Source of the DNA: Candidatus Sumerlaea chitinivorans
GTDB taxonomy: Bacteria > Sumerlaeota > Sumerlaeia > Sumerlaeales > Sumerlaeaceae
Length of the DNA stretch: 64,000 nt
Assembly (NCBI GenBank): GCA_003290465.1
Contig: CP030759.1
Location: 2,554,572-2,618,571 of the forward strand
Reading direction: 5' to 3'
Shown here: positions 28,435 through 38,536 of the stretch, piece by piece
Layout of the letters: each line of letters begins with the position of its first letter
Position numbering within the stretch: position 1 is the stretch's first letter
Notes under the pieces: generated by a model
What the model was told of the DNA's origin: nothing
The model's input: the letters and a program-made list of their open reading frames with translations, nothing else
The model's database searches: none
Made by a program: the position numbers and the translations under genes

Positions 28435-29631
28435 ATGCTCGATCTCGGACGCCATATTCCCCCCGGCTCGCGAATCCTCGTGGCGATGAGTGGCGGCGTG
28501 GACAGCGCCCTCACCGCGGCCTTGCTGCGTCGCGCCGGCTACCAGTGCGTGGGGGTGAACATGCGCGTCCATGCCCCGACCGAAGCCCCGTCCGCCCCGC
28601 GCAAGTTCCAAAGCTGCTGCTCGCCCGAGGATGCGATGGATGCCCGCGCGGTTGCCACGCGTGAAGGCATCCCGTTCTACGTGCTCGACCTCGAACGCGA
28701 ATTCGAGGCCGCCGTCGTGCGCCCGTTCATCGCCGACTACCTCTCCGGTCGCACCCCCAACCCCTGTGTACTTTGCAACAACCATCTCAAGCTCGGGGTC
28801 CTGTTGGCGAAAGCCCACACGTGGGGATGCCAATATGTGGCCACTGGCCACTACGCGCGCGTGGTAGAGAATTCTGAAACCGGCAGAATGGAGCTTCGGC
28901 GCGCTCGTGACTCCCACAAGGACCAAACCTACTACCTCTTTGGCCTGACTCAGGAGCAGCTCCGCCACCTTGTGTGCCCTCTTGGGATGTTTCGCAAGAC
29001 AGAGGTGCGCGAACTCGCCCGCGAGTTGGGTCTTGCGGTTCATGATAAGCCCGACTCGCAGGAGATTTGCTTCGTGCCCGACAACGATTACCGTTCCTTT
29101 CTTCGCTCGCGTGTCCGCGAAGGGCTTGTTCGTCCGGGCTCCATCGTGCGTACGGATGGCACTGTCGTCGGTCGGCACGAAGGCATCGCTTTTTACACCA
29201 TTGGCCAGCGGCGCGGGCTTGGCCTCGCTGCCGGGCAGCCCCTCTACGTGGTCGCCCTCTTGCCAGAAGAAAACCTTGTGGTCGTCGGCACGCACGAGGA
29301 AACGTTGGCGCGCTCTTTCACATGCCGAGCCGTGAACTGGGTTGCACTTGCCCCGCCCACGCACCCCATTCGGGCTGAGGTTCAGATCCGCTACCGGAGC
29401 CGTCCCGCTCCCGCCACAATTCAGCCGCTCGATGCCGAAGCACGAACCGTCCGCGTGAGCTTCGATGAACCCCAGCGCGCGATTACGCCGGGGCAGGCTG
29501 CTGTTTTCTATGATTCCGAGCGCGTACTTGGTGGCGGGTGGATTGACCGCGTCGAGTCGCTCGCGACTTCGCCCGCTGCTCATGCAACGTCCGAGGGACA
29601 ACCACGTCGTGCGGAGGCGTCCCAGCCATGA
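28435..29631 (+). CDS. mnmA: tRNA-specific 2-thiouridylase
   Basis: Adds sulfur to U34 of tRNA-Lys, Glu and Gln using ATP and a persulfide relay. The PP-loop SGGVDS is at 19-24. The catalytic cysteines are C111 (NPCVLC) and C212 (SQEICFV). YVATGHYAR and the C-terminal beta barrel are present. Length, 398 residues, is slightly above the usual 360-380 because of a short Ala/Arg tail. The stop overlaps the ABC ATPase start as ATGA, so the two are co-translated. The initial ATG has only a weak GTGAGA upstream. Confidence 0.96.
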   Translation: MLDLGRHIPPGSRILVAMSGGVDSALTAALLRRAGYQCVGVNMRVHAPTEAPSAPRKFQSCCSPEDAMDARAVATREGIPFYVLDLEREFEAAVVRPFIADYLSGRTPNPCVLCNNHLKLGVLLAKAHTWGCQYVATGHYARVVENSETGRMELRRARDSHKDQTYYLFGLTQEQLRHLVCPLGMFRKTEVRELARELGLAVHDKPDSQEICFVPDNDYRSFLRSRVREGLVRPGSIVRTDGTVVGRHEGIAFYTIGQRRGLGLAAGQPLYVVALLPEENLVVVGTHEETLARSFTCRAVNWVALAPPTHPIRAEVQIRYRSRPAPATIQPLDAEARTVRVSFDEPQRAITPGQAAVFYDSERVLGGGWIDRVESLATSPAAHATSEGQPRRAEASQP

Positions 29632-30428
29632 TCAAATGTACTTGCGAGAACCGAGAAAGATGCACGTGCCCGAAAAGCATTGTTTGCGCGAAGCATCTTT
29701 GGTTTCGGCGGGGCAACCGCGTGATTTTAGAGGACATCACTTTCTGCCTCGATGAAGGCGTCTTTCTCGGCCTCATTGGGCCGAACGGCGGCGGGAAAAC
29801 GACGCTGCTCAAAATCATCGTCGGGCTACTACCACCAACCGAGGGCCGAATTAACGTTTTTGGTCGAGCACCCTACGAGCTCGCCGACCGACGCCTTCGC
29901 ATTGGCTATGTTCCGCAGCGCCCTCAGGTGGATCGGCAGTTTCCGGCTACAGCCTTGGACATCGTTTTGATGGGAGCCGTACAGTTAGCTGGGCCCTTGC
30001 CGTGGTTTCCCAACTCGCTTCGCCAGCGGGCGCGCGAAGCCCTCGAACGGGTCGGGGCGCTGGAGCTCGCCGACCGCCCCATTGGTCAAATGTCTGGCGG
30101 CCAGCAACAGCGCGTGTTCCTTGCCCGCGCACTCGTTACCCATCCGCGCCTGCTTGTGCTCGATGAACCCACCAGTGGGCTCGACAGCCACGGCCAGCAG
30201 CAGTTCCTGCACCTGCTGCGCGACCTGCGAAATGATTTGGGACTCACCATCATCATGGTCTCGCACGATGTCGGGCAACTGGGCCACTACGCCGACCAAA
30301 TCGCATGCCTGAACCGCCGTCTGCATTGGCACGACAAAGCTGAGCTTCTCACCGACCACATCGTTCAGCACGTCTACTCGTGCGAACTTGACGCTTACGT
30401 CGAGAAGGTGCGCGAAATCGGTAGCTAA
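29628..30428 (+). CDS. Metal-type ABC transporter ATPase with Cys-rich N-terminus
   Basis: A 266-residue ATPase of the zinc/manganese/iron ABC class (ZnuC/MntB-like). Walker [10 protein letters not shown] is at 51-59, the signature MSGGQ at 155-159, Walker B LLVLDEP ends near 181, and the H-loop His is 213. The first 20 residues carry CTC...CTC plus another Cys, unusual for this family and suggestive of metal binding. It overlaps mnmA by 4 bp. No permease or substrate-binding protein is next to it; truB follows on the opposite strand. The substrate is therefore only inferred from subfamily resemblance. Confidence 0.88.
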   Translation: MIKCTCENRERCTCPKSIVCAKHLWFRRGNRVILEDITFCLDEGVFLGLIGPNGGGKTTLLKIIVGLLPPTEGRINVFGRAPYELADRRLRIGYVPQRPQVDRQFPATALDIVLMGAVQLAGPLPWFPNSLRQRAREALERVGALELADRPIGQMSGGQQQRVFLARALVTHPRLLVLDEPTSGLDSHGQQQFLHLLRDLRNDLGLTIIMVSHDVGQLGHYADQIACLNRRLHWHDKAELLTDHIVQHVYSCELDAYVEKVREIGS

Positions 30429-30442
30429 GAGAGGCGCGCGTC

Positions 30443-31516
30443 TCAGCGCAAACCATTCGGAAAGATTCGTAGCGGGCGAAACCCAACCCGATGTCCCGCG
30501 GGGTATGCGTTCTTGCGTTGCAGCGCGTCGAACCGAATCGCCCGCACCATAGCCAACAACCCACCGACGTCATCCGCAATTGCACACACTGCGTCGTTTG
30601 GCACCTTGGCTGCCTCTTCCATTTCCTCCACCATGCGATCGGTGAGCGGCTGCCCCTTCTGCAGACGCGGCAGGTAAGCTGGCAAGATGCGAAAGATAGG
30701 GTACTTCGCGCGATCCAGCACAGCCACGCCGCGCACCAAGTGTTCATCCAGTTTTTCGGGGGTCATCGAGGCGAGCGCCTCCATCGGCATCGCCTGCTCG
30801 GCGCGAAACGCCCCTGTGGCAACCCTCGCCAGACGAAGCAGGAATCCACCGCAGCCGAGCGCTCGCCCAAGGTCCCGCGCGACCGAGCGAACATAGGTGC
30901 CGCTCGACACAGCAACCTCGAATTCCACCTGCCGGAAAGTTCCCAACAAGCGTTCGAATTCTTGAGCCACGGCTGGATTCTGACGTGCCCGTTCTACAAA
31001 GTCTTGGGGAAGCTCAAGCGGCTTGACTCGTCCAATTTCGAAGCGATCAATCCGAACCCGCCGCGGCTCAACCGCCACCTCTTGCTCTGCTCGAGCGTAT
31101 TCGTAGAGCTTTTTGCCGCCTACTTTCACGGCTGAGAAGCGGGGTGGGATCTGCTCGATTTCTCCAACGAAGCGCGCAGCAGCCTCACGTACTCGCGCTT
31201 CGTCCACACCGCTCGCATCCGCCACTGCGATCGGTTTCCCATCCGAGTCGTCCGTGTCGGTTTCCACTCCAAACGCAAACCATCCCCGATAGACCTTGTC
31301 GGTGTCTGTAAGGTAGGGCACGAGCTTGGTGTATGGCCCAAGGCATAGCACCAGTAGCCCTTCCGCGGCAGGATCTAAAGTGCCCGTGTGCCCCACTTGG
31401 CGAATTCGCGCCACGCGGCGCACCATATCCACCACATCGTGGGAAGTGGGCCCAACCTCCTTCCACACAGGCAGAACTCCGGCGATGTCGAAATGTTGCA
31501 GATCTTTTCGGCGCAT
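30443..31516 (-). CDS. truB: tRNA pseudouridine-55 synthase
   Basis: Converts U55 to pseudouridine in the T-loop of tRNAs. The catalytic Asp is D48 in HTGTLDPAAEGLL. KVYRGWFAFG, PPRFSAVKVGGKKLYEYAR and SSGTYVRSVARDLG are family blocks. At 357 residues it is longer than E. coli TruB and ends with a PUA-like tail (about 270-357). It converges with the ABC ATPase gene (14 bp between stops). rbfA or rpsO, common neighbours, are not adjacent. Confidence 0.95.
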   Translation of the reverse strand: MRRKDLQHFDIAGVLPVWKEVGPTSHDVVDMVRRVARIRQVGHTGTLDPAAEGLLVLCLGPYTKLVPYLTDTDKVYRGWFAFGVETDTDDSDGKPIAVADASGVDEARVREAAARFVGEIEQIPPRFSAVKVGGKKLYEYARAEQEVAVEPRRVRIDRFEIGRVKPLELPQDFVERARQNPAVAQEFERLLGTFRQVEFEVAVSSGTYVRSVARDLGRALGCGGFLLRLARVATGAFRAEQAMPMEALASMTPEKLDEHLVRGVAVLDRAKYPIFRILPAYLPRLQKGQPLTDRMVEEMEEAAKVPNDAVCAIADDVGGLLAMVRAIRFDALQRKNAYPAGHRVGFRPLRIFPNGLR

Positions 31517-31702
31517 GATCGGTCAAGCTCGGAGAGATACGACAGCCGCGCAAGTTGAATTCAGCGCGGACATGGCCCCATGCGTTCCGGGGGTAGCCTC
31601 AAATCAGTAGGAACTTGCCGCGCTTTCCCTCCCCCATCGTTCCCATGGGCTGATCATCCGGCACAAGCAGAATGCACCATCTCTGAATAACGATATCACA
31701 AA

Positions 31703-31721
31703 GCGTTAGATCGCCTAACGC
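31703..31721. promoter_or_regulatory. Perfect 7-bp inverted repeat abutting a start codon
   Basis: GCGTTAG and CTAACGC flank a 5-base spacer and end one base before the ATG at 31723. There is no Shine-Dalgarno between them and the start. It could be an operator for the downstream gene or a hairpin that masks ribosome binding. Confidence 0.45.
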
Positions 31722-31722
31722 C

Positions 31723-32130
31723 ATGCATGAGTTTTCCCCCCTTACCGACGTCCTCCCCGCACTCCTCGAAAACCTGTTAGCCACCTACGACGAACGAGTT
31801 ACGGAATGCGGCCCATTCCCCGACCATAGCGTTTCAGCGCGTGTAGCCATCGAGGGCATGCTGGGCGTGCGAAACGTGCGGCTCGAGATCTCCGTGCGGA
31901 GCATGAACAAAGAAATCAACGAGGCGTTTCAAGCTCAGCGCTTCTTGGCAGTGCGCCTCCATAAAACGGACGGCCCCGGGTTTGTGTCTGCAACCTGCTA
32001 CCACGGCACAAAAGAGGAGCTTCGCATTCAGCTTGTCGCCCTCATCGCGAACCCGGCGGACCTGACCGAGCGCATCGAACAGCTCGCGCACGGCTTGCCC
32101 GAAGAAACCAATCCCGATCTCTGGCGCTGA
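31723..32130 (+). CDS. Uncharacterised 135-residue protein
   Basis: I do not recognise the family. The protein is mixed alpha/beta by eye, with no membrane segment or signal peptide: MHEFSPLTDVLPALLENLLATY at the start, then IEGMLGVRNVRLEISV and AVRLHKTDGPGFVSATCYHG, and an acidic helical end. Composition and codon use match neighbours, so it is probably real. Translation begins at ATG 31723 directly after the inverted repeat, without a clear ribosome site. It is divergent from truB and may be an independent gene. Confidence 0.7.
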   Translation: MHEFSPLTDVLPALLENLLATYDERVTECGPFPDHSVSARVAIEGMLGVRNVRLEISVRSMNKEINEAFQAQRFLAVRLHKTDGPGFVSATCYHGTKEELRIQLVALIANPADLTERIEQLAHGLPEETNPDLWR

Positions 32131-32289
32131 AAAGTCGTTGCGTTCTCCCGCTGGCTGGGGCAAACATTTGTTACTGAAACAAGCCAAATCGCGTGCCTCG
32201 CGCCCACGTGGATTTGCGGGGGAGATGGTCCAGTTGTCGCTTGTGGAAGCGAGTGGACTGAGTCCCATCATCCCGAAAGGAACACAACG

Positions 32290-33321
32290 ATGACCCATTT
32301 CGGAAAACAGAGCGCGTTGGCGATCCTAAAACTCGCAATAGTCCTTATGGTCGCCCAAGTGCACGCACAGGAGGCGCCCCTTCTGCCTCCCGCTCCACCA
32401 GGTGCCGAAGCTCAGCCTGCCCGAGCACCCGAACGCACCGCTCCGCGGCGGTGGCGCCAGTGGCTCGCAAACCGCGATCCGATGAGCTCGCCCGTGCTCC
32501 AGTTGCGGCGATTGCTCAATGAGGAATTCGCCAACCTGCCAACCCTACGCGAGAAACTCAGCGAGCTCCTCGAACTCCAACAGGAACACCTCACCCTGCA
32601 ACGTTTGCGCGAGAGAATCGCCCGCGCCACCGGCCAACCCACGGACGAACAACTCAGGCAATTTCATGAGCTCCTCGCTCGCGAGGAGGCCCTCTCCAGC
32701 CGCAGTGCCGCATTGGTGAAATCGTTTCAGCGCGACCGCGCGAAGCTGCTCGACGAGATTGCCGCCCGCCGCCAAGTCATCGAGAATAAGCTCGACGAGC
32801 TGCGGAATAAGGCCTCCACTGAGCCATCGCCAAAACAATCCGAGGAACTGCGTAACCTTTACCGCGCGCGACGAATATACGCACACCTTGCAGAACGCCT
32901 CAACCAGCTCGAAGAAACGGGACCCGCGAGCGACTGGCAAAATCGGCTCTTGCGCGGCCTTTGGTCCCCAGAAGAGGTTGATCCGCGCGTGGTTGAACAG
33001 GCTCGCGAAAGGCTCCGCCAACTTGAACATGAACAACAAGAACTACGCGAGCGACTCGACGATCTGCGCGAGCAACTCGAGGACTTGCGTGAAATCCTGT
33101 CGGCAGCAGGCCCGCCTCCCAGTTTACCAAAAGAGCCCCGCGATCAGTCCGGTTTCGAACGACCCCGCACTCAACAACCGCCGCAACCCGGCCAGCAGCG
33201 CGCACGCCGTCAGGGGGTCCTGCCTAGCCCTCAACCGCCCAAACCCCCAGAGTTGGATTTACCCCCGCGGAATCCAACTCGCGACGGACGCTATCCGGAA
33301 CCACAAGCTGATCGGCCTTAG
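32290..33321 (+). CDS. Secreted coiled-coil protein
   Basis: A 343-residue protein with a signal peptide (about 1-27, ending AQVHA-Q). It then has a Pro/Ala-rich stretch, a long helical coiled coil (about 65-275, rich in Leu/Glu/Arg/Gln, for example LEHEQQELRERLDDLREQLEDL) and a Pro/Arg-rich, probably disordered tail. AAAGGA lies 8 bp before ATG 32290. Export to the periplasm is inferred. No enzymatic domain is seen; it is probably structural. Confidence 0.82.
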   Translation: MTHFGKQSALAILKLAIVLMVAQVHAQEAPLLPPAPPGAEAQPARAPERTAPRRWRQWLANRDPMSSPVLQLRRLLNEEFANLPTLREKLSELLELQQEHLTLQRLRERIARATGQPTDEQLRQFHELLAREEALSSRSAALVKSFQRDRAKLLDEIAARRQVIENKLDELRNKASTEPSPKQSEELRNLYRARRIYAHLAERLNQLEETGPASDWQNRLLRGLWSPEEVDPRVVEQARERLRQLEHEQQELRERLDDLREQLEDLREILSAAGPPPSLPKEPRDQSGFERPRTQQPPQPGQQRARRQGVLPSPQPPKPPELDLPPRNPTRDGRYPEPQADRP

Positions 33322-33636
33322 GTCCTAAAAAATATGACACTGCTTGCAGGTTGGGCCTTCGCTTGACGCCGTCCGCCGCTCCCGGCCTGCTTTCACCAAA
33401 TCGCCGTTCTCTGCCTAGCCCCGAACCAAGCGTTCTCGCCCTGAGCACTCGTACGTCATCAAGGGAAGTCGTCACGTCTCAAATTCCCTCGAGACAAAAC
33501 CACCCGCCACACCAGAGAAATTGCGACGGCTTGGCTTCGTCGCGTAGCCACACGGATTTAATGGTTGCCCCAAGGTGGAATGCAACCTCTCAGCGTCTTT
33601 GGACAACATGCGATATTCGCCGGCCCAAGCCTGCAG
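33322..33636. other. 0.3 kb convergent intergenic stretch
   Basis: Between the coiled-coil gene and the methylthiotransferase stop. No motif-bearing frame and no clear terminator was found. Confidence 0.4.
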
Positions 33637-35073
33637 TTACCCGCGCTCGACCGTGCAGGCCGCCAGCTCTGCCGATTCGCCATGACTGTGGCAAACGACT
33701 TCCGCACGCAGATGGAATCGCTCCACGCGCGTCAATCGAACGCTAAGCCGACTCCCCAAAGGCCAACTGCCTTCCACGATGATAGAGGTGTAGCAACGAT
33801 CACGGGCAACGACCGATCCCGGCCGCGCCTGCTCCTCCACGACGACCTCGCACAAGTCGCCCACACGATGGCGCAGGCGCTCCTGAGTCAGCGCGAGGGT
33901 GAGATCTGCCAATTCCCGCGACCGCTGCCCAACCACAGCCGATGGCAATGGCGAAAGCCTCGCGGCCGCTGTCCCCGGCCGCGGCGAAAACCTGGATCGG
34001 TTGACAACCGCCGGCCGCACCCGCCGCAGCAGTGCCACTGTTTGCTCCCAGTCATGATCTCTCTCGGTCGGAAATCCCGCGATAATGTCTGTCGCAATTG
34101 CGATCTCAGGAACCCGCCGGCGCAACACCTCGCACACTTCTTCGAAATCCCGCGCGGAGTAATTGCGCCGCATCGCTTGCAGCACAGCATCCGAGCCCGA
34201 CTGGACCGGTAAGTGCGCGAATGCGTAGAAGCGCGGATGAGCGTAAATCTCTGCAAGCTCCTCCGCGTAGAGCTTTGCCCAATCGGGGTTGACCATGCCA
34301 AGCCGCACACGGAAATCGCCGGGCATTTCGGCAATGCGCCGAAGGAGCTTGGGCAATGTGGTATCGCGGTCACGTCCGTACGCCCCACAATCTTGCGACG
34401 TTAGCCAAATCTGGCGCACCCCCTCACTCACCGCCGCACGGATCGCATCCAAAATCTGCTCCTCGTCGAACGAGTAAAGCCTGCCCCGGGCCAACACGGT
34501 TTGGCAGAATGTGCAGGCACCGAGGCACCCTTTGCTGATGGGAATAATCTCGATCGCGGGGTTGCGGCGCCGCTTTGGCAACGCAACGCGCGCAGGCTCC
34601 GGACGGCGCTCAGTGCGATGGACGATTTCTCCGCGCAACGCACGTTCCACGACCTCGACGACCGATGCAACGTTATCCGGCCCGAGCTGCGGCAGAGCAG
34701 CAAACTCGCGCCCATGTGCGGGAACCCGCGGCGCGCATCCGGCCAAGACCACCACTGGCCCGCCCTCACGATCCCGTCGCGCACACAAGCCCCCCAGCCG
34801 CTTGCGCAAATCCCAGTAGGAGCGGTCCTTGACAATACAGCTATTCACCACCACTACGTCCGCTTCTGCCTCAGAAGCCACAATTTCGAACCCCGCTGCG
34901 GCAAGAAGACCAGCCATCGCCTCGCTGTCCGAGACATTGAACGTACAACCGTACGTTTCAATGTAGACGCGCCCACGTCCGTCACCGCGGTTGGGTGCGA
35001 ATGGTGGGTGTTGCGTTATGTTTGTCGTGATGCTGCTCATGGCGCCGAGATCATTACAGCAACTTCCCCCCAT
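33637..35073 (-). CDS. tRNA ms2t6A methylthiotransferase, e-MtaB/CDKAL1 type
   Basis: Radical-SAM enzyme predicted to methylthiolate t6A at position 37 of ANN-decoding tRNAs. The auxiliary [4Fe-4S] cluster cysteines are C43 (YGCTFNVSDSE), C79 (NSCIVK) and C113 (AGCAP). The SAM cluster is C183/C187/C190 in CLGACTFC followed by ARGRLYS. A TRAM RNA-binding domain lies at about 410-470. The GCTFN and NSCIVK wording is that of the archaeal/eukaryotic e-MtaB (CDKAL1) class rather than bacterial MiaB or MtaB. The start may be the ATG at 35073 or M12 (35040); the first has GGGAGAG 9 bp upstream. It lies downstream of sucB. Confidence 0.9.
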   Translation of the reverse strand: MGGSCCNDLGAMSSITTNITQHPPFAPNRGDGRGRVYIETYGCTFNVSDSEAMAGLLAAAGFEIVASEAEADVVVVNSCIVKDRSYWDLRKRLGGLCARRDREGGPVVVLAGCAPRVPAHGREFAALPQLGPDNVASVVEVVERALRGEIVHRTERRPEPARVALPKRRRNPAIEIIPISKGCLGACTFCQTVLARGRLYSFDEEQILDAIRAAVSEGVRQIWLTSQDCGAYGRDRDTTLPKLLRRIAEMPGDFRVRLGMVNPDWAKLYAEELAEIYAHPRFYAFAHLPVQSGSDAVLQAMRRNYSARDFEEVCEVLRRRVPEIAIATDIIAGFPTERDHDWEQTVALLRRVRPAVVNRSRFSPRPGTAAARLSPLPSAVVGQRSRELADLTLALTQERLRHRVGDLCEVVVEEQARPGSVVARDRCYTSIIVEGSWPLGSRLSVRLTRVERFHLRAEVVCHSHGESAELAACTVERG

Positions 35074-35255
35074 TCATGCACACTCTCCCCCTGTGTGAGC
35101 CCCGAGGCACATTCCTGCGAAGCGCAGCATCAAAGGGCAAATCCATCTCCCCTTGGCATTGGCCGCCAGCCGAGACTCGGCCACATGCGCGGAGACCCTA
35201 GTGTGGGAGTCCTCGGGGAATTTTCAACTCACCCTGGCACTCAAACCCTGCGAAT

Positions 35256-36512
35256 TCATATACCCAGCACAATGCGCTCGGGATTCGCAATACACTCTTT
35301 GACTCGCACCAAGAACTGAACCGCCTCCCGACCATCGATGAGCCGGTGATCGTAGCTTAGCGCTAAGTACATCATTGGGCGAATTTCCACACGTCCCTCG
35401 ATCGCAACAGGACGATCCACAATCGCGTGCATCCCCAGAATGCCCACTTGCGGCGGGTTGAGAAGCGGAGTTGAAAGCAGCGAGCCGAAGACTCCACCAT
35501 TCGTGATCGTAAAGGTCCCGCCCTCGAGCTCAGCCAGCGCCAGCCGATTCTCACGCGCGCGTTGAGCCAGATCTGCAATCTCGCGCTCAATATCCGCAAA
35601 GGACTTGCGATCCGCATCGCGCACCACTGGCACCACCAGCCCGCGCTCTGTACTCACCGCCACGCCGATGTCGTAGTAGTTGTGATAGACGATGTCGTCC
35701 CCCTCGATACTTGCGTTGAGCTCAGGGAAGAGCCGCAACCCCTCAATGACCGCCTTCACAAAAAACGACATCAGGCCAAGTTTCACCCCATAGCGCTTGA
35801 GAAAACTCTCCTGATAGCGCTGGCGCAAGGCCTGGACGGCCGACATGTCTACCTCGGCAAACGTCGTCAGCATTGCCGTCTCTTGGCGCGCCTGCAGAAG
35901 TCTGCGGGCGATCGTCTTGCGCAGACGGCTCATCGGCTTGCGCGTCACCGTGCGCTCGCCGCCGCCTTGCGGCGCAGGAGCAGTCGGCCGAACGGCGAAC
36001 TCCTTCTCCGGGGCACGAGCAGATGCATCCATGCGAGTGGTCCCTCCTGTCGAAGGAGCACTTCCGGGAGTCACAGGCGCCTGACTCGACATCGTGAGTG
36101 AGGGAGGTGGCGGGGCGGCGCTCGGAGCTTTCTGCTGCTCGTCGCCCGCCTTGGCCGCAGGGGTAGACGCGTCCACTCGCACTTCGCCAGAAACAAGTTT
36201 CCCAGCGGCCGCCTCCGGTGACGCTACCTGCGATGGCTCCAACTTCGGTGCAACTGCCGGGCCCTCAGCCTCCGCAACGGACTCCTCGAGGATCCCTATC
36301 ACGGCCCCAACTTTGACATCCGTGCCTTCCGGCACAAGAATCTTCAGCCGACCACTCACCTCTGCTTCAAGATCCGCCGACGACTTCTCCGTATCGAGCG
36401 TGACCAATAGATCACCTTTTTGCACCATTGCACCATCCGGCTTATGCCACTGGGCAACCGTGCTTTCCGTAATGGACTCACCAAACGAGGGGACACGTAT
36501 TTCGATCGCCAT
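35256..36512 (-). CDS. sucB: 2-oxoglutarate dehydrogenase E2 (dihydrolipoamide succinyltransferase)
   Basis: Transfers the succinyl group from E1-bound lipoamide to CoA in the 2-oxoglutarate dehydrogenase complex. An N-terminal lipoyl domain (1-75) has lipoyl-Lys K43 in [11 protein letters not shown]-terminal catalytic domain (about 190-418) has the active site H389 and D393 in HRLIDGREA. The linker between (about 80-185) is Ala/Pro/Ser-rich, and I do not see the usual peripheral subunit-binding domain with its SP-x-R-x-LA pattern. At 418 residues the length is normal. sucA lies about 2.3 kb upstream on the same strand, with a glycosyltransferase gene between. Confidence 0.94.
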   Translation of the reverse strand: MAIEIRVPSFGESITESTVAQWHKPDGAMVQKGDLLVTLDTEKSSADLEAEVSGRLKILVPEGTDVKVGAVIGILEESVAEAEGPAVAPKLEPSQVASPEAAAGKLVSGEVRVDASTPAAKAGDEQQKAPSAAPPPPSLTMSSQAPVTPGSAPSTGGTTRMDASARAPEKEFAVRPTAPAPQGGGERTVTRKPMSRLRKTIARRLLQARQETAMLTTFAEVDMSAVQALRQRYQESFLKRYGVKLGLMSFFVKAVIEGLRLFPELNASIEGDDIVYHNYYDIGVAVSTERGLVVPVVRDADRKSFADIEREIADLAQRARENRLALAELEGGTFTITNGGVFGSLLSTPLLNPPQVGILGMHAIVDRPVAIEGRVEIRPMMYLALSYDHRLIDGREAVQFLVRVKECIANPERIVLGI

Positions 36513-36700
36513 GATGAGGCGATTGTGGCGCGAAATGAGTGCGAGTCAAGCCCAGACGGCCTTACCGCCTCCGCGCGGTGTTACAGTGTTTTTTTCCGAG
36601 CAAACCCTCCATCTTTTTCGCGCGAAATTTGTTTTGTTATCCGTAGCCGAACTTCAAACAAGGGGACTTTTTGCTTTGTGGAATTTGCCAGCGAAGCGTC

Positions 36701-38536
36701 TTAGTGATAGCCCCACACAGGCCCACGTAAACGCAGTTTGGAAAGCGTAACTGTCCCCTCAACATCGTTAACGAACCTTAACTCCATACGCCTGGCTAGA
36801 GCAGGCACGGTTATAACATGCCACGCCGTTCCAGTCGTCTCTTGATAGCGGTTAAGACGATGGCGAGCGGAGAGCACCCCTCCGCCGCGGATCGGAAGCG
36901 TGACCGTCGTCCCCGCCTCATTGAAAAACTCGTAACGGATATCTGGTCCCATCGGTTCTCCAGACCCTTGAGGCTCGATACGGTACTCGTAATGCAAGAG
37001 ATACCGGGGTGCCCAGCCGGGCTGAACCCGTACGAGAAATAGTGGAAGATTCGTTCGCCCCCGAAAAGCGATTTCGCTTCCGTGCATCGCCATGGCCGTA
37101 GGGGAAAGAGGGGTGCTTTTCTCTGGATCCTGTAGGAGGTCCCTTCCACCCGTTTGAATCCACAGCAAAAAGGATCCCCCAAGGATCACGCATAGAAACG
37201 CTCCCCCCATGAGTCGCAACGTTCTGGTCCAGTTCGAGAGCATGAGAACTCGCGCACACGCAGCTGCCGCAGGCGCCAATGCCAACACATCAAGGGGGAT
37301 GCGAAACCGAACGTTTCCATGGACAATAACTAACAGAAGCAAACCGGAAACCCAAGTAAGCGGAAGGACCCACCGCGCGATGCGGGCTCGGAGGAGAACA
37401 CCGAGAGCCGCCAACACGTAGATTACGTGCATGTCCAAGAGAGGAATGTAGAGAAAGGGGCCGAACGGATAATCCTGTATTCCCCCGGGCGACTCCCATG
37501 TCCACGGCCACAACCCTTGGCTTGAGCCAAAAAGCACCTCCAGGCGATCTGGGATCAAATAGAACAATTCGTAGGCCGGATGCGATCGAGCGAATTCCCA
37601 CGCCTGTTGAGCATACTGCCGATCTCGCTCTGCCGGGGATCCCCCTGAGGGGATAAACTCCGTGTAGAGCCCTGGCAGTGTCATGTAGGGCCAACCACCA
37701 TGTGATGTTGGGTTGTTGCCTTGGTAAAGGTTCATCCCTGTGTTTGCGGCCAGGAACAGCGGGCGCCCCTCGAGAAGCGAATTTCGAATGACCCACGGGG
37801 CAACAACCAAAGCGAATCCGAGGACAAAACCCGCAGTGTGCCGCAACCGGCGACGAACGCTATGCCCCCTGGGGCCCACCAGAAGCGAGAGAGCGCACAC
37901 AGGAGCAAAAGCTATGACGTTCGTGCGCACACAAACCGCCGCGCCGAGCACGGCCCCAAAACTAACTGCCCAACCCAACTTGTGTGTCGTCCAAAAACGA
38001 CTTCCAGCCCACAGCACAAACACAAGAAGTGGGATGACAATTGCCTCGCTCATCAATAGAGCGGTGGAATACACAAAGGGAAGGTAAAGTGCATAAAGCA
38101 CTCCAGCCACGAGCCCCGCGCGCGGGTGATAAATCTGCCCTACCGCGTTGATCAGAAAAGCGGTTGCCATCCCCCCGATGACTGCCTGAGCGTAGAGAAC
38201 CGGCTTCATGAGGGTTAGCCCCAGAACCCGCATTGCAAGAACCAACCACAGGGGGTAACCTGGCGGGAAAAAAGTGGTGAAGAGCGCTTCATTTCGCGGG
38301 ACTGAACGAAACAGCGCGTCTGCGCTACGAAGGTACGCAATCATATCCGCCGTGGGTGAGTAGAAGGCAGCCCAAACATGGAGACACCGAACGATGATTG
38401 CTCCCAATGTCACGACGGCGCATGCCACCCCCCATCGCTTCTGCAAGAAGGACACAGCACCCTCGGTGAAGCTCTTTTGCGCTCCAGAGATCTCAACGTC
38501 GTCTTTTAGGAGACCGTCACTCACCAGACTCCCCAA
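36701..38536 (-). CDS. GT-C family membrane glycosyltransferase (ArnT/PMT-like)
   Basis: A 611-residue polytopic protein with about ten hydrophobic segments up to residue 465, then a soluble C-terminal domain. The first periplasmic loop has SPTADMIAYLRSADAL and the segment after it FFPPGYPLWLV, matching the dolichyl-/undecaprenyl-phosphate sugar transferase fold. The catalytic acidic residue would be the Asp in that loop. Substrate is unknown; cell-envelope glycan or protein glycosylation is likely. The start is unclear: TTG at 38536 or GTG at 38524. It lies between sucA and sucB without obvious metabolic link. Confidence 0.82.
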   Translation of the reverse strand: MGSLVSDGLLKDDVEISGAQKSFTEGAVSFLQKRWGVACAVVTLGAIIVRCLHVWAAFYSPTADMIAYLRSADALFRSVPRNEALFTTFFPPGYPLWLVLAMRVLGLTLMKPVLYAQAVIGGMATAFLINAVGQIYHPRAGLVAGVLYALYLPFVYSTALLMSEAIVIPLLVFVLWAGSRFWTTHKLGWAVSFGAVLGAAVCVRTNVIAFAPVCALSLLVGPRGHSVRRRLRHTAGFVLGFALVVAPWVIRNSLLEGRPLFLAANTGMNLYQGNNPTSHGGWPYMTLPGLYTEFIPSGGSPAERDRQYAQQAWEFARSHPAYELFYLIPDRLEVLFGSSQGLWPWTWESPGGIQDYPFGPFLYIPLLDMHVIYVLAALGVLLRARIARWVLPLTWVSGLLLLVIVHGNVRFRIPLDVLALAPAAAACARVLMLSNWTRTLRLMGGAFLCVILGGSFLLWIQTGGRDLLQDPEKSTPLSPTAMAMHGSEIAFRGRTNLPLFLVRVQPGWAPRYLLHYEYRIEPQGSGEPMGPDIRYEFFNEAGTTVTLPIRGGGVLSARHRLNRYQETTGTAWHVITVPALARRMELRFVNDVEGTVTLSKLRLRGPVWGYH

